DNA of 64,000 nucleotides from Pseudomonas sp. RIT-PI-AD (GCF_025642785.1 NZ_JANZKU010000002.1:230867-294866), one strand, 5' to 3'. Counted from the first letter of the stretch, positions 19,954-32,327 are shown. A program made the numbers and translations. The notes: a model not told the origin generated them from the letters alone.

Positions 19954-20314
19954 AACAAAACAGTCCTTATTTCATCGGTGCCAACGGGATGCGCATACCG
20001 GGTCCATCCCGTGCTGGGGCGCAACCACCCGTCCGGCGAAGGGCGGGTGTTTCCTGGGCCGCGAAATTAACCCTGGGTGCCGAGACGCGATATTCGGAGT
20101 CCGAACTAAAAAGTTTCGGTGGACGTTTTGGAAAAAATCAGGCGAACGGTGGCCAATTCCAGATAAATCACCGCGATCATCGGGAAAATTTCAAAGTGAC
20201 CGGGAAGTCGGACGAAGGCGTGGCCGAGTCGATCGGCCATCCCAGGACGTGAAAAAGCAGGAAAACGAACCTTCGAAGCCCGGCGATCCGGTGAAGGTTC
20301 GCCGAAGTCCCGCC
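19954..20314. other. pqsA upstream region, no gene
   Basis: This 361-bp stretch between pqsA and the end of the Lrp gene has no convincing gene on either strand. It holds the pqsA leader, the putative -10 and the PqsR palindrome. The part from about 20105 to 20280 is more AT-rich than the surroundings and could hold further regulatory sites. I did not find a clear las/rhl-type box by eye. Confidence 0.6.
20093..20105 (-). promoter_or_regulatory. PqsR (MvfR) lys box upstream of pqsA
   Basis: Read on the minus strand the 13 bp are TTCGGACTCCGAA, a perfect palindrome around C. This is the same sequence as the lys box that PqsR uses at the P. aeruginosa pqsA promoter. Its centre is 146 bp upstream of the pqsA ATG. 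A TTAATT at 20070-20065 could be the -10 hexamer. That would put transcription near 20055-20058 and the box near -41 to -45, the activator position. The would-be -35 region is poor, which fits activator dependence. Confidence 0.8.
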
Positions 20315-20776
20315 CTAGAGCGGTGGCGACGACCGAAGCATCACCGACTTCAAGGAAAACGCCGAAGTCACGCTGGCGACCCCGGGGATGCAGGTCAGGG
20401 TATGGGTCAGGAAGGCTTGATAAGCGGCGAGATCCTTCACCACCACCCGCAGGACGTAGTCGGCGTCACCGGTCATCTGGAAGCAGCTCATCACCTGCGG
20501 CGACTGGACGATGCGTTCCTCGAAGGACGCCAGCAAATCCACCGATTGCTTTTCCAGGCGAACCGAGACGAACACACTCACCGTGCCGGAGAGACGCCCC
20601 TCGTCCAGGCGGGCGAAGTAACCCTGGATGTAGCGTTCCTCCTCCAGACGTTTGACCCGGCGCAGGGTCGGCGTCAGCGAAAGCCCGATCCGCTGGGCCA
20701 GTTCGCGCCAACTGAGACGGCCATCCTCGGCGAGTGCGCCGAGTATTTTCAAATCCGTGCGATCGAGATCCGACAT
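20315..20776 (-). CDS. Lrp/AsnC-family regulator next to bkd (BkdR position)
   Basis: The 153-aa protein has the Lrp layout: N-terminal helix-turn-helix (MSDLDRTDLKILGALAEDGR, then ELAQRIGLSLTPTLRRVKRL) and a C-terminal RAM ligand-binding domain with MTGDADYVLRVVVKD. It is divergent from bkdA1, the position of bkdR in pseudomonads. However, its sequence departs from the BkdR I remember (which has NLSPTPCFNRV), so it may be a different Lrp paralogue recruited to this locus. Canonical BkdR activates bkdA1 in response to branched-chain amino acids; that role is inferred here from position. Confidence 0.85.
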   Translation of the reverse strand: MSDLDRTDLKILGALAEDGRLSWRELAQRIGLSLTPTLRRVKRLEEERYIQGYFARLDEGRLSGTVSVFVSVRLEKQSVDLLASFEERIVQSPQVMSCFQMTGDADYVLRVVVKDLAAYQAFLTHTLTCIPGVASVTSAFSLKSVMLRSSPPL

Positions 20777-20845
20777 AGTTCAAAAGTACCAATATTATTT
20801 TATTAATAGTTCATTTTAACTAAAAAATGTCATATAGCGACGGCA

Positions 20846-20858
20846 TTTTGAGGCAAAA
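20846..20858. promoter_or_regulatory. Inverted repeat in the lrp-bkdA1 intergenic region
   Basis: TTTTG and CAAAA flank AGG as a perfect 5-bp inverted repeat. It lies about 20 bp upstream of a TATACT hexamer (20877-20882) that could be the bkdA1 -10. Position and AT-rich character fit an Lrp-family operator, but the repeat is short. Confidence 0.35.
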
Positions 20859-20915
20859 CGCCTATGACGACGGGCCTATACTAAACCCACAAAAAACATA
20901 AAAAGAGGTCTCGAA

Positions 20916-21029
20916 ATGGATATTTCCAGCCAGCACCGGATGGACTCGCCTACTGGGTCGCCCCTCCTCCTCGTCCGTTGCGCATCTTTCTTCCCCCTGC
21001 CCACACCCTCTTCGCTGTTACCGCCGTAA
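20916..21029 (+). CDS. Possible 37-residue leader peptide upstream of bkdA1
   Basis: An ATG at 20916 has AGAGG 7 bp upstream and opens a 37-codon frame ending at TAA 21027-21029, inside the probable bkdA1 leader. The peptide includes SPLLLVRC and SSLLPP, that is three consecutive Leu codons and one Val. This could let ribosome progress sense leucine or valine supply. No clear terminator/antiterminator pair was found by eye, and the frame may be chance. Confidence 0.35.
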   Translation: MDISSQHRMDSPTGSPLLLVRCASFFPLPTPSSLLPP

Positions 21030-21079
21030 GGCGCTCTGCCGCTTCATCCGCACATAAAAAACCTCGTCGCCCCGCGTGA

Positions 21080-23391
<2,312 letters not shown>

Positions 23392-24723
23392 ATGGGTCTC
23401 TATGTAATCAAGATGCCGGACATCGGCGAAGGCATCGCCGAGGTCGAGCTGGTGAGCTGGTACGTGGCGGTGGGCGACACCGTCGGCGAAGACCAGAACC
23501 TGGCGGACGTGATGACCGACAAGGCCATGGTGGAGATCCCGTCCCCGGTGGTCGGCAAGGTGATCGCCCTGGGCGGCAAGCCGGGCGAAGTGATTCCGGT
23601 GGGTGGCGAGCTGATCCGCCTGGAAGTCGAGGGCCAGGGTAACGTCAGCGCCCAGGAGAGCCCCTCCAGCGCGCCCGCGGCGGTACCGGACATCGCCCCG
23701 GACATGGCCAAGAGCGATGCCTCGGTGGTCGCCGAGAAGATCGTCCAGCATGCCGAGCCGGCGCCGGTCGCCGCCCCGCGGCCATCCGCTCCGGCGCCCA
23801 CGGCCTGCGTCGCGCGCAAGACCACCCTGGCGGCGCGGCAGACCGGCGAAGCGCCCCTGGCTTCCCCGGCGGTGCGCAAGCGTGCCTGGGACCTGGGCGT
23901 CGAGCTGCGCTTCGTCCCCGGCAGCGGTCCCGCCGGGCGGGTGCTCCACGAAGACCTCAGCGCCTACCTGGAAGGTGCCCAGGCGAACGCCACCGGTGGC
24001 GCCGACCACCGCTACGCACAGCGTCATGAGGAAGAGGAAATCCCCCTGATCGGCCTGCGCCGCAAGATCGCGCAGAAGATGCAGGAGGCCAAGCGGCGGA
24101 TTCCGCATTTCACCTACGTCGAGGAAATCGACGTTACCGACCTGGAAGCCCTGCGCGCCCAGCTCAACCGCAAATGGGGCAAGGAACGCGGCAAGCTCAC
24201 CCTGCTGCCGCTGCTCGCCCGGGCGATGGTCCTCGCCCTGCGCGAATTCCCGCAGATGAATGCGCGCTTCGACGACGACAACGACAAGGTGCTGCGCTAC
24301 GGCGCGGTGCACCTGGGAATCGCCACCCAGGGGCCGAGCGGCCTGTCGGTACCGGTGCTGCGCCACGCCGAGAGCCATGACCTGTGGGCCACCGCGGCGG
24401 AGATCGCGCGCCTGGCCGAGGCCGTGCGCAGCGGCAAGGCGGGACGCGACGAGCTGTCCGGCTCGACCATCACCATCAGCAGCCTCGGACCGCTGGGCGG
24501 CGTGGTCTCCACGCCGGTGATCAACTATCCGGAAGTGGCCATCGTCGGCGTCAACCGTATCGTCGAGCGGCCGGTGTTCCGCGAAGGCGCCGTGGTCGGC
24601 CGGAAAATGATGAACCTGTCGTCCTCCTTCGACCACCGGGTGGTCGACGGCATGGATGCCGCCGAGTTCATCCAGGCCATCCGCGGCCTGCTCGAAACCC
24701 CCGCATTGCTATTCCTGGAGTGA
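23392..24723 (+). CDS. bkdB: Branched-chain dihydrolipoyl acyltransferase E2
   Basis: The 443-aa E2 core has one N-terminal lipoyl domain with the lipoylated Lys44 ([10 protein letters not shown]). Then come an Ala/Pro-rich linker, a peripheral subunit-binding domain ([19 protein letters not shown]) and the catalytic domain with [17 protein letters not shown] containing the active His. It transfers the branched acyl group to CoA, giving isobutyryl-, isovaleryl- or 2-methylbutyryl-CoA. Two bases separate its stop from lpdV. Confidence 0.96.
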   Translation: MGLYVIKMPDIGEGIAEVELVSWYVAVGDTVGEDQNLADVMTDKAMVEIPSPVVGKVIALGGKPGEVIPVGGELIRLEVEGQGNVSAQESPSSAPAAVPDIAPDMAKSDASVVAEKIVQHAEPAPVAAPRPSAPAPTACVARKTTLAARQTGEAPLASPAVRKRAWDLGVELRFVPGSGPAGRVLHEDLSAYLEGAQANATGGADHRYAQRHEEEEIPLIGLRRKIAQKMQEAKRRIPHFTYVEEIDVTDLEALRAQLNRKWGKERGKLTLLPLLARAMVLALREFPQMNARFDDDNDKVLRYGAVHLGIATQGPSGLSVPVLRHAESHDLWATAAEIARLAEAVRSGKAGRDELSGSTITISSLGPLGGVVSTPVINYPEVAIVGVNRIVERPVFREGAVVGRKMMNLSSSFDHRVVDGMDAAEFIQAIRGLLETPALLFLE

Positions 24724-24725
24724 CC

Positions 24726-26126
24726 ATGAGCGAGACCCTCAATACCCAGTTGTTGATCGTCGGTGGTGGCCCGGGCGGCTATATCGCGGCGATCCGCGCC
24801 GCGCAACTCGGCGTCAAGACCACCTTGATCGAAGGCGATCGGCTGGGCGGCACCTGCCTGAACATCGGCTGCATTCCGTCGAAGGCGCTGATCCACGCGG
24901 CGGAGGAATTCGAGAAGGCCCGGCAGCATGCCGAAGACGGCGCCCTGGGCATCCGCGTGCAATCGCCGAGCATCGACATCGAGCAGACGGTGCGCTGGAA
25001 GGACGGCATCGTCGGCAAGCTCACCGGCGGCGTCGCCGCCCTGCTGAAGAAGAACGGCGTGCAGGTGATCAAGGGCTGGGCGCGCATCCTCGACGGCAAG
25101 ACCGTGGAAGTCCAGCACGAAGGCGGCGATCCGCAGCGCGTGCACTGCGAGCACCTGCTGCTGGCCACCGGCTCCCGCTCGGTGGACCTGCCGTTCATGC
25201 CCCTGGGCGGCAACGTCGTCTCGGCGACCGAGGCGTTGTCGCCGAAGACCCTGCCGAAGCGCCTGGTGGTGGTCGGCGGCGGCTACATCGGCCTGGAATT
25301 GGGCACCGCCTACCGAAAGTTGGGCGTCGAAGTGGCGGTGGTCGAGGCCCAGGAGCGGGTCCTGCCCAGCTACGACGCCGAACTCAGCGCGCCGGTGGCG
25401 GCGAACCTGCGCCGGCTCGGCGTGGAGCTGTACCTGCGGCACAGCGTGCTGGGCCTGAACGACGCCGGCGACGGCGTGCGGGTCCGCGACCCCGACGGCA
25501 AGGAAACCACCCTGGCCGCCGACCGCGTGCTGGTGGCGGTGGGTCGCCGGCCACGTACCGAGGGCTTCAACCTGGAAGCCTTGATGCTGGACAAAGCCGG
25601 CCATGCGCTGAAGGTGGACGACCAGTGCCGCACTTCGATGCGCGACGTCTGGGCCATCGGCGACCTGGCCGGCGAGCCCATGCTCGCCCACCGGGCCATG
25701 GCCCAGGGCGAGATGGTGGCGGAAATCGTCGCCGGCAAGAAACGCCACTTTCAGCCCGCCGCGATCCCCGCGGTCTGCTTCACCGACCCGGAAGTGGTGG
25801 TGGTCGGCCTGGACCCGGCGCAGGCGCAGGAGCGCGGGATCGACTGCAAGGTGGCGAGCTTCCCGTTCTCCGCCAACGGTCGCGCCATGACCCTGGATGC
25901 CAACGAGGGCTTCGTCCGCGTGGTGGCCCGCAGCGACGATCACCGCATCCTCGGCTGGCAGGCCGTGGGCAAGGGCGTTTCCGAGCTGTCGATCGCCTTC
26001 GTCCACTCGCTGGAAATGGGCGCGCGCCTGGAAGACATCGCTGGCACCATCCATCCCCATCCGACCCTCGGCGAAGCGGTACAGGAAGCGGCCATGCGCG
26101 CCCTCGGGCACGCCCTGCACGTCTGA
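24726..26126 (+). CDS. lpdV: Dihydrolipoyl dehydrogenase E3 of the Bkd complex
   Basis: The 466-aa flavoprotein has the FAD site [19 protein letters not shown], the redox disulfide Cys44-Cys49 (GGTCLNIGC), a second NAD-binding GGGYIGLE and the C-terminal HPHPTLGE with the catalytic His-Glu. It reoxidises the lipoyl group of BkdB with NAD+. The ATG at 24726 is chosen because it immediately precedes the FAD motif; the longer frame lies inside bkdB. It is last in the bkd operon, followed by a strong hairpin. Confidence 0.96.
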   Translation: MSETLNTQLLIVGGGPGGYIAAIRAAQLGVKTTLIEGDRLGGTCLNIGCIPSKALIHAAEEFEKARQHAEDGALGIRVQSPSIDIEQTVRWKDGIVGKLTGGVAALLKKNGVQVIKGWARILDGKTVEVQHEGGDPQRVHCEHLLLATGSRSVDLPFMPLGGNVVSATEALSPKTLPKRLVVVGGGYIGLELGTAYRKLGVEVAVVEAQERVLPSYDAELSAPVAANLRRLGVELYLRHSVLGLNDAGDGVRVRDPDGKETTLAADRVLVAVGRRPRTEGFNLEALMLDKAGHALKVDDQCRTSMRDVWAIGDLAGEPMLAHRAMAQGEMVAEIVAGKKRHFQPAAIPAVCFTDPEVVVVGLDPAQAQERGIDCKVASFPFSANGRAMTLDANEGFVRVVARSDDHRILGWQAVGKGVSELSIAFVHSLEMGARLEDIAGTIHPHPTLGEAVQEAAMRALGHALHV

Positions 26127-26140
26127 TCGCCTGCCCGGCA

Positions 26141-26167
26141 CGGGACGGTCCGCCAGGGACCGTCCCG
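26141..26167 (+). terminator. Terminator of the bkd operon
   Basis: CGGGACGGTCC (26141-26151) pairs perfectly with GGACCGTCCCG (26157-26167) around a 5-nt loop, 15 bp after the lpdV stop. It is followed by CGCTTTCC, a weak T-tract. Confidence 0.7.
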
Positions 26168-26269
26168 CGCTTTCCGCGTCATGGCGCGCTGCACTCCCCC
26201 GCCCGGCTCAGGCAAACTGTGCGCCGCGCGACGGCCGCGCCCACGTCAGCAGCGGGAAAGCGAACCTCC

Positions 26270-27316
26270 ATGGCCATCAAGGGCACCATCTCCAACCGCC
26301 TCGTCCACGAAGCCCTGCTCGGCTATGCCCGACCGGGAATGGACGCCGCCGCGCTGCTGCAACGGGAAGGCCTCTCCGCCGCTTGCCTGGAAGACCCCGA
26401 GGGCCGGGTCAGCGTCGCCTATTTCGAACGCATGTGGCGACGCCTGGCCAGACGCTTCGACGACGAATTCTTCGGCATGAGTCCACGGCCGATGCGGTCC
26501 GGCAGCTTCGCCTTCCTCTGCCGCGCCTGCATGGCGCAATCCAGCCTGGCCGAGGCGCTGCCCCAGGGTCTGGAGTTCCTGCGCCTGATGAGCGACGACT
26601 TCCGCGCCGAGCTGCGTCGCCGGGAAGACCTGGCCGAACTGGTGCTGCGCGACGAGGGCGAGCCACGCCGGGCATTCGCCTACTTCACCTTCTGGTTGAT
26701 CCTGCATGGGCTGGCCTGCTGGCTGAGCGGCCGTCGCATCCCGATCCTGGCGGTGGATCTGCGCTGCGCGGAGCCGGCCTACCTGGACGACTACCGGGTG
26801 ATGTTCTCGGAGAACCTGCGCTTCGGCCGGCCACGCAGCCGGATCATCTTCGCCGCCGACGCGCTGGACCTGCCGATCCGTCGCAGCGAGGAGGACTTGC
26901 GGCGATTCCTCGCCCAGGCGCCGGGCAACATTCTGGTGAAGTACCAGGACCGCGACAGCCTGGCGACACGGATCAAGGCCCACCTGCGCAGCCTGCCATC
27001 CGCCGACTGGCCGGACGGCGAGCGCCTGGCCGCCGCCTTTCACGTCTCCGCCTCGACCCTGCGTCGGCGCCTGGCCGAGGCCGGGCAACCCTATCAACGG
27101 ATCAAGGACGGGGTACGCGAGGAACGCGCCATCGGCTGGCTGGCCGACCCGGAGCTGTCCTTCGCGCAGATCGCCGAACGCCTGGGGTTCGCCGACCTCA
27201 GTTCGTTCTACAAGGCCTTCCGCAAATGGACCGGCAGCAATCCGGGGCGCTACCGCAATCTGATCCTCGGCCTGCCGGAGCGCGGCGAGGCCGCGCGCCC
27301 CGCCGTACGCCCCTGA
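26270..27316 (+). CDS. AraC-family transcriptional regulator
   Basis: The 348-aa protein has an N-terminal Arabinose_bd/OruR-type ligand domain (residues 1-200) and a C-terminal double helix-turn-helix (FHVSASTLRRRLAEAGQPYQRIKDGVREERA and SFAQIAERLGFADLSSFYKAFRKWTGSNPGRYR). The ATG at 26270 is the first that matches the domain start. It lies convergent to the isoleucine-type beta-oxidation operon (6 bp between stops) and downstream of bkd, so it is a good candidate regulator of that operon. The effector is unknown. Confidence 0.9.
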   Translation: MAIKGTISNRLVHEALLGYARPGMDAAALLQREGLSAACLEDPEGRVSVAYFERMWRRLARRFDDEFFGMSPRPMRSGSFAFLCRACMAQSSLAEALPQGLEFLRLMSDDFRAELRRREDLAELVLRDEGEPRRAFAYFTFWLILHGLACWLSGRRIPILAVDLRCAEPAYLDDYRVMFSENLRFGRPRSRIIFAADALDLPIRRSEEDLRRFLAQAPGNILVKYQDRDSLATRIKAHLRSLPSADWPDGERLAAAFHVSASTLRRRLAEAGQPYQRIKDGVREERAIGWLADPELSFAQIAERLGFADLSSFYKAFRKWTGSNPGRYRNLILGLPERGEAARPAVRP

Positions 27317-27322
27317 GCCGCT

Positions 27323-28102
27323 TCAGCGGTGGCCGAAATCGACCGGACGCTTGTCGATGAAGGCCGCCATGCCTTCCTTCTGGTCCGCGGTGGCGAACAC
27401 CGCATGGAACACCCGGCGCTCGAAGCGCACGCCTTCGCTGAGGCTGGTCTCGAAGGCGCGGTTGACGCTCTCCTTGATCATCATCGCCGCCGGCAGCGAC
27501 TTGCCGGCGATGCCGTGGGCGGCCTTGAGGGTTTCCTCCAGCAACTGCTCCGCCGGGAAGATCCGCGCCACCAACCCGGCGCGCTCGGCCTCGGCGGCGT
27601 CCATCATGCGACCGGTCAGGCACATTTCCATCGCCTTGGCCTTGCCCAGGGCATGGGTCAGGCGCTGGGTGCCGCCGATCCCGGGCAGCACGCCCAGGGT
27701 GATTTCCGGCAGGCCGAACCGCGCGTTCTCCGCGGCGTAGATGAAATCGCACATCAGCGCCAACTCGCAGCCGCCGCCCAGGGCATAGCCGGACACCGCC
27801 GCGATCAGCGGCTTGCGCCGGGCGGCGATGCGATCGGCGGCGGCGAAGTAGTCGTCGAGGTAGATCTGTGGATAGGTCATGTCGACCATTTCCTTGATGT
27901 CCGCGCCGGCGGCGAAAGCCTTCGCCGAACCGGTGAGGACGATGCAGCCGATACCCGGGTCGGCCTCGAGCCGGTCGAGCGCGCGATTCAGGTCGGCGAT
28001 CAGCTGCGCGTTCAGGGCGTTGAGGGCCTGGGGTCGGTTCAGGGTGATCAGGGCGACGCGCTCCTGGACCTCCAGCAGCAGGGTTTCGTAGGTCATGCTC
28101 AT
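27323..28102 (-). CDS. Enoyl-CoA hydratase (crotonase family)
   Basis: The 259-aa protein matches short-chain enoyl-CoA hydratases: the oxyanion-hole segment [11 protein letters not shown], the second [15 protein letters not shown], and catalytic Glu residues in [23 protein letters not shown]. It adds water to a 2-enoyl-CoA; in context this is tiglyl-CoA from isoleucine. Its start overlaps the acyl-CoA dehydrogenase stop by 4 bp (ATGA). It is last in the operon. Confidence 0.92.
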   Translation of the reverse strand: MSMTYETLLLEVQERVALITLNRPQALNALNAQLIADLNRALDRLEADPGIGCIVLTGSAKAFAAGADIKEMVDMTYPQIYLDDYFAAADRIAARRKPLIAAVSGYALGGGCELALMCDFIYAAENARFGLPEITLGVLPGIGGTQRLTHALGKAKAMEMCLTGRMMDAAEAERAGLVARIFPAEQLLEETLKAAHGIAGKSLPAAMMIKESVNRAFETSLSEGVRFERRVFHAVFATADQKEGMAAFIDKRPVDFGHR

Positions 28103-29232
28103 TCTCCGAGGTTGCGGGCGATCACCAGGCGCTGGATATCGCTGGTGCCTTCGTAGATCTGGCAGACACGCACGTCGCGGTAGATGCGCGCCACCGGGAA
28201 GTCGTTCAGGTAGCCGTAGCCGCCGAGGGTCTGGATCGCCGCCGAGCAGACCTTCTCAGCCATCTCCGAGGCGAACAGCTTGGCCATGGAGGCCTCCACC
28301 AGGGCCGGCCGCCCGGCTTCGCGCAGGGCCGCCGCGTGATGCACCATCTGCCGCGCCACGGCGATCTGGGTGGCCATGTCCGCCAGGCGGAAAGCCACCG
28401 CCTGGTGCTCGGTCAGCGCCTTGCCGAAGGCTTCGCGTTCGCGGGCGTAGTCGCGCGCCACCTCGAAGGCGGCGCGAGCCATGCCCACCGCCTGGGCGGC
28501 GATGCCGATGCGCCCGCCCTCCAGGTTGGCCAGGGCGATGCGGTAACCCTCGCCCTCCTCGCCCAGCCGCTGGGAAACCGGCACGCGCAGGTCTTCGAAG
28601 GCCAGTTGGCAGGTGTCGGAGGCGTGCTGGCCGAGCTTGTCCTCGATCCGCACGACGTTGTAGCCGGGGCTGTCGGTGGGCACGATGAAGGCGCTGATGC
28701 CGCGCTTGCCGGCGTCTGGATCGGTGACCGCGAAGACGATCACCGTGCCGGCGTTCTCCCCCGAGGTGATGAATTGCTTGGCGCCGTTGAGCACGTAGCT
28801 GTCGCCGTCGCGACGCGCGCGGGTGCGCAAGGCGCTGGCGTCGGAACCGGCCTGGGGCTCGGTGAGGGCGAAGGCGCCGATCTGTTCGCCGCGCGCCAGG
28901 GGTTCGAGGAAGCGGCGTTTCTGCTGCTCGTCGCCAAAGCGCAGGATCGGCACGCAACCCACCGAGTTGTGCACGCTCATGATGGTCGAGCAAGCGCCGT
29001 CACCGGCGGCGATCTCTTCCAGGGCCAGGGCGTAGGCCAGATAACCGGTGTCGCTGCCGCCCCATGCCTCGGGCACCAGCATGCCGAAAAAGCCGAGCTC
29101 GGCCATCTCGCGGATCGCCTCGGCGGGATAGCGGTGCTCGCGGTCCCACTGTTCGGCGAACGGCCGCAGGCGTTCCTGAGCGAACTGCCGGGCCATCTCG
29201 CCAATGCTGAGTTGTTCTTCGCTGGGCAACAT
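28099..29232 (-). CDS. Acyl-CoA dehydrogenase (short/branched-chain type)
   Basis: The 377-aa flavoenzyme shows [19 protein letters not shown] (FAD-binding), the [10 protein letters not shown] strand and the C-terminal signature [40 protein letters not shown] with the catalytic Glu in YEGTSD. It oxidises a saturated acyl-CoA to the 2-enoyl-CoA and passes electrons to ETF. Gene order with a thiolase, an SDR and a hydratase suggests 2-methylbutyryl-CoA as the substrate. Confidence 0.92.
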   Translation of the reverse strand: MLPSEEQLSIGEMARQFAQERLRPFAEQWDREHRYPAEAIREMAELGFFGMLVPEAWGGSDTGYLAYALALEEIAAGDGACSTIMSVHNSVGCVPILRFGDEQQKRRFLEPLARGEQIGAFALTEPQAGSDASALRTRARRDGDSYVLNGAKQFITSGENAGTVIVFAVTDPDAGKRGISAFIVPTDSPGYNVVRIEDKLGQHASDTCQLAFEDLRVPVSQRLGEEGEGYRIALANLEGGRIGIAAQAVGMARAAFEVARDYAREREAFGKALTEHQAVAFRLADMATQIAVARQMVHHAAALREAGRPALVEASMAKLFASEMAEKVCSAAIQTLGGYGYLNDFPVARIYRDVRVCQIYEGTSDIQRLVIARNLGE

Positions 29233-29242
29233 GGTCAGGTCC

Positions 29243-30430
29243 TCACCGGGGGATTTCGATGGCCATGGCGGTGGCTTCGCCGCCGCCGATGCAGATCGCC
29301 GCCACGCCGCGGCTCAGGCCACGGTTGCGCAGGGCCGCCAGCAGGGTCACCAGGATCCGCGCGCCGGACGCGCCGATGGGATGGCCGAGGGCGCAGGCGC
29401 CGCCGTTCACGTTGACCTTGGCGTGGTCCAGGCCCAGCTCGCGCATGGTCACCATGGCCACCACGGCGAAGGCTTCGTTGATCTCGAACAGGTCCACCTG
29501 GTCCAGGCTCCAGCCGGTGCGGGTCATCAGCTTGCGGATGGCGCCGATGGGCGCGGTGGGGAACAGGTTCGGCGCCGCGGCGAACGCGGCGTGCCCATGG
29601 ATCACCGCCTGGATTTCCAGGCCACGGCGCTCGGCCTCGGAACGGCGCATCAGCACCAGGGCGGCGGCGCCGTCGGAAATCGAACTGGAATTGGCCGCGG
29701 TGACGCTGCCGCCCTCGCGGAACGCCGGCTTGAGCGTGGGGATCTTGTCCGGGCGCGCCTTCGGCGGCTGCTCGTCCTCGCTCACCTGGCGGGTCTCGCG
29801 GCCCTGGGCGACGTCCAGGGCGACCACCTCGTCGGCGAAGCGACCCTCGGCGATGGCGTCCCGCGCGCGTTGCAGCGAGGCCAGCGCGTACGCGTCCTGC
29901 TCCTCGCGGCTGAAGCCGTGGGCGGCGGCACAGTCCTCGGCGAAGGTGCCCATCAGGCGGCCCTTGTCGTAGGCGTCCTCGAGGCCGTCGAGGAACATGT
30001 GGTCGAGCACCCGGCCGTGGCCCATGCGGTAGCCGCCGCGGGCCTTGTCCAGCAAGTAGGGCGCGTTGCTCATGCTTTCCATGCCGCCGGCCACCACCAC
30101 CTCGGCGCTGCCGCCGCGCAGCAGATCATGGGCGAGAATCGCCGCCTGCATGCCGGAGCCGCACATCTTGTTCAGGGTGGTGCACACCGTGCCTTCGTCC
30201 AGGCCGGCGCCCAGCGCCGCCTGGCGTGCCGGTGCCTGGCCGAGGCCGGCCGGCAGCACGCAGCCCATCAGGGCTTCCTCGACGGCCTCGGGCGGCAGGC
30301 CGCTGCGCGCCACCGCGGCGCGAATGGCCGCGGCGCCGAGTTGCGGGGCGGTCAGGCCCTTGAGGTCGCCCTGGAACCCGCCCATGGGGGTGCGGGCGCT
30401 GCCGACGATGACGATGGGATCGTTGTGCAT
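29243..30430 (-). CDS. Acetyl-CoA C-acyltransferase (thiolase)
   Basis: The 395-aa thiolase has the nucleophile Cys in [11 protein letters not shown], the [12 protein letters not shown] segment with its catalytic His-containing [16 protein letters not shown], and the final active Cys in CIGGGEATA. The ATG at 30430 has AGGAG upstream and is preferred to 30445. In isoleucine degradation it would cleave 2-methylacetoacetyl-CoA to acetyl-CoA and propionyl-CoA. Confidence 0.93.
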   Translation of the reverse strand: MHNDPIVIVGSARTPMGGFQGDLKGLTAPQLGAAAIRAAVARSGLPPEAVEEALMGCVLPAGLGQAPARQAALGAGLDEGTVCTTLNKMCGSGMQAAILAHDLLRGGSAEVVVAGGMESMSNAPYLLDKARGGYRMGHGRVLDHMFLDGLEDAYDKGRLMGTFAEDCAAAHGFSREEQDAYALASLQRARDAIAEGRFADEVVALDVAQGRETRQVSEDEQPPKARPDKIPTLKPAFREGGSVTAANSSSISDGAAALVLMRRSEAERRGLEIQAVIHGHAAFAAAPNLFPTAPIGAIRKLMTRTGWSLDQVDLFEINEAFAVVAMVTMRELGLDHAKVNVNGGACALGHPIGASGARILVTLLAALRNRGLSRGVAAICIGGGEATAMAIEIPR

Positions 30431-30441
30431 GGTGTTCTCCT

Positions 30442-31209
30442 TCACTTGGCAGCCATCCGCAAGGCGCCGTCGAGACGGATCACCTCACCGTTGAGCATGC
30501 TGTTTTCGATGATATGGCGGACCAGCGCGGCGTATTCGTCCGGGCGGCCGAGGCGTGGCGGGAAAGGCACCCCGGCGGCGAGGCCGTCGCGCACCTCCTG
30601 GGTCATCCCGGCCATCATCGGCGTCTCGAAGATGCCGGGGGCGATGGTCATCACGCGGATGCCGAAGCGCGCCAGCTCGCGTGCGGCCGGCAGGGTCAGG
30701 CCGACCACCCCGGCCTTGGACGCGGCGTAGGCGGCCTGGCCGATCTGCCCGTCGTAGGCGGCGATGGACGCCGTGTTGACGATCACCCCGCGCTCGCCGT
30801 TGCCGTCGGGCTCGCCCAGCGCCATGGCTTCGGCGCCGAGGCGCAGCATGTTGAAGCTGCCGATCAGGTTGATGCCGACGATACGGCTGAAGCTGGCCAG
30901 GGCGTGGGGGCCCTGCTTGCCGAGGATCTTCTCGCCGGTGACCACGCCGGCACAGTTGATCAGCCCGTGCAGGCCGCCGAACAGGCTCTGCGCCGCCTGC
31001 ACCGCCGCGCGGGCGGATGCCTCGTCGGCGATATCGGCGACCACCCCGTGGGCGTTCGCGCCCCACTCGGCGGCCTTCGCCTCCAGGGCCGGGCCGTTCA
31101 GGTCGACCAGCACCACCTTGGCACCGGCCGCCAGCAGCCCCTGGGCAGTGGCCGCGCCCAGCCCGGAACCGGCGCCGGTGACCAGAAATACCCTGTTCTC
31201 GATTTGCAT
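30442..31209 (-). CDS. SDR 3-hydroxyacyl-CoA dehydrogenase, HSD17B10-like
   Basis: The 255-aa short-chain dehydrogenase has the NAD site [20 protein letters not shown], the catalytic Tyr-x-x-x-Lys in [11 protein letters not shown] and the type-2 hydroxyacyl-CoA dehydrogenase ending [17 protein letters not shown]. It would oxidise 3-hydroxy-2-methylbutyryl-CoA. The start at 31209 is chosen by the family N-terminus [12 protein letters not shown] and a GGGAGA upstream. It is first in the four-gene operon. Confidence 0.92.
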   Translation of the reverse strand: MQIENRVFLVTGAGSGLGAATAQGLLAAGAKVVLVDLNGPALEAKAAEWGANAHGVVADIADEASARAAVQAAQSLFGGLHGLINCAGVVTGEKILGKQGPHALASFSRIVGINLIGSFNMLRLGAEAMALGEPDGNGERGVIVNTASIAAYDGQIGQAAYAASKAGVVGLTLPAARELARFGIRVMTIAPGIFETPMMAGMTQEVRDGLAAGVPFPPRLGRPDEYAALVRHIIENSMLNGEVIRLDGALRMAAK

Positions 31210-31589
31210 GACGGATTCTCCCAAGCCTTCGCGCGAAAGGCCCATCATCGGCAGCCGGGCCACAGCGGACAATGGCCGATCTTTTCAATCTGCCTGACCG
31301 TTTTGGCCAGCTCCCGACGTTCCCGAGACGGGACGTGCATTGGACGCCAGCGCCGAGCGACGCGGTGGGAGCGCCCGGCTTCGCCGGGGACTGCGGCAGT
31401 CCTGGGAAAGCACCGGTCAGGCGACCTGTTCACGCCGTCGCCGGCCCAAGACGCCCCCGTGAAGGGCGGGCCGGGCCCTTCTCCAGGGCTCGGGCGCCTC
31501 GTTTACCCTTGCGACGCGGCGCCTCGCCGTTTCAGGGGCACTGGATGCGGTGCATGCACCGCCGCCCCTGGCCGGTGGGAGAGCGGGAC
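31210..31589. other. Promoter region of the beta-oxidation operon, no gene
   Basis: This 380-bp interval lies between the SDR start and the end of the GST gene. I see no credible gene on either strand. It must hold the SDR operon promoter and the GST 3' end; no clear operator or terminator was recognised by eye. Confidence 0.5.
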
Positions 31590-32198
31590 TCAGGCCGCCG
31601 CTTCGGCCTCCAGCGCGGCTTTCACCGACGGACGCGCCTCGATGCGTTGCAGGTAGCCGGCGAATGCCGGCCAGCGGCCCAGATCGACCTTCAGCGGGCC
31701 CATCCAGCGCAGAATCGTGAACAGCAGGGCGTCGGCCACGCTGAAACGCTCGCCGAGCAGGTAGTCCCGCTCGCCCAGGGTCGCCGCGATCAGTTCCAGG
31801 CGCGCGTTCAACTTGTCCCTGAAGAAGGTCTTCACCTCCTCCGGGATCGACTTGTTGAACAGCGGGCTGCAGCCGCCGGTATGGATTTCGCTGGAGATGA
31901 AGGCCAGCATTTCCTGCAGGCGGACCCGCTCCCAGCTGCCATTGGCCGGCGCCAGCCCGGTTTCCGGCTTGAGGTCGGCCAGGTATTGCAGCAGGGCCGG
32001 CGCCTCGGTGAGCACCTGCCCATTGTCCAGCACCAGGGCGGCTACGTAGCCCTTGGGATTGACCTTGCGGAAGTCACCGCCCTCGGCGGTTTCCTTGGTG
32101 GCGTTGTTGACCTTGATCAGCTCGAACGGCAGATCCGCCTCGCGTAGCGCGATGTGCGAGGCGAGCGAGCAGGCGGAAGGGGCGAAATACAGTTTCAT
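31590..32198 (-). CDS. Glutathione S-transferase, beta class
   Basis: The 202-aa protein starts MKLYFAPSACSLASHIALRE, with Cys10 typical of bacterial beta-class GSTs. An N-terminal thioredoxin-like domain (residues 1-80, cis-Pro in LTEAPALLQYLAD) is followed by an all-helical domain. It conjugates or reduces electrophiles with glutathione in the cytoplasm. The ATG at 32198 is chosen over 32228 because it gives the family N-terminus. It is divergent from a LysR gene. Confidence 0.92.
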   Translation of the reverse strand: MKLYFAPSACSLASHIALREADLPFELIKVNNATKETAEGGDFRKVNPKGYVAALVLDNGQVLTEAPALLQYLADLKPETGLAPANGSWERVRLQEMLAFISSEIHTGGCSPLFNKSIPEEVKTFFRDKLNARLELIAATLGERDYLLGERFSVADALLFTILRWMGPLKVDLGRWPAFAGYLQRIEARPSVKAALEAEAAA

Positions 32199-32327
32199 GA
32201 TGAGCTCCGGCAGTGGGGCCCGCGGCACGCGCGACCCGGTGCGCTACTGTCGCCGCTCCGGTGGGCCTGGGTAAACTTAATCTTTCAGACCGCTGCCATA
32301 AGGAAATCTACTGCCAGGCTCAACCTC

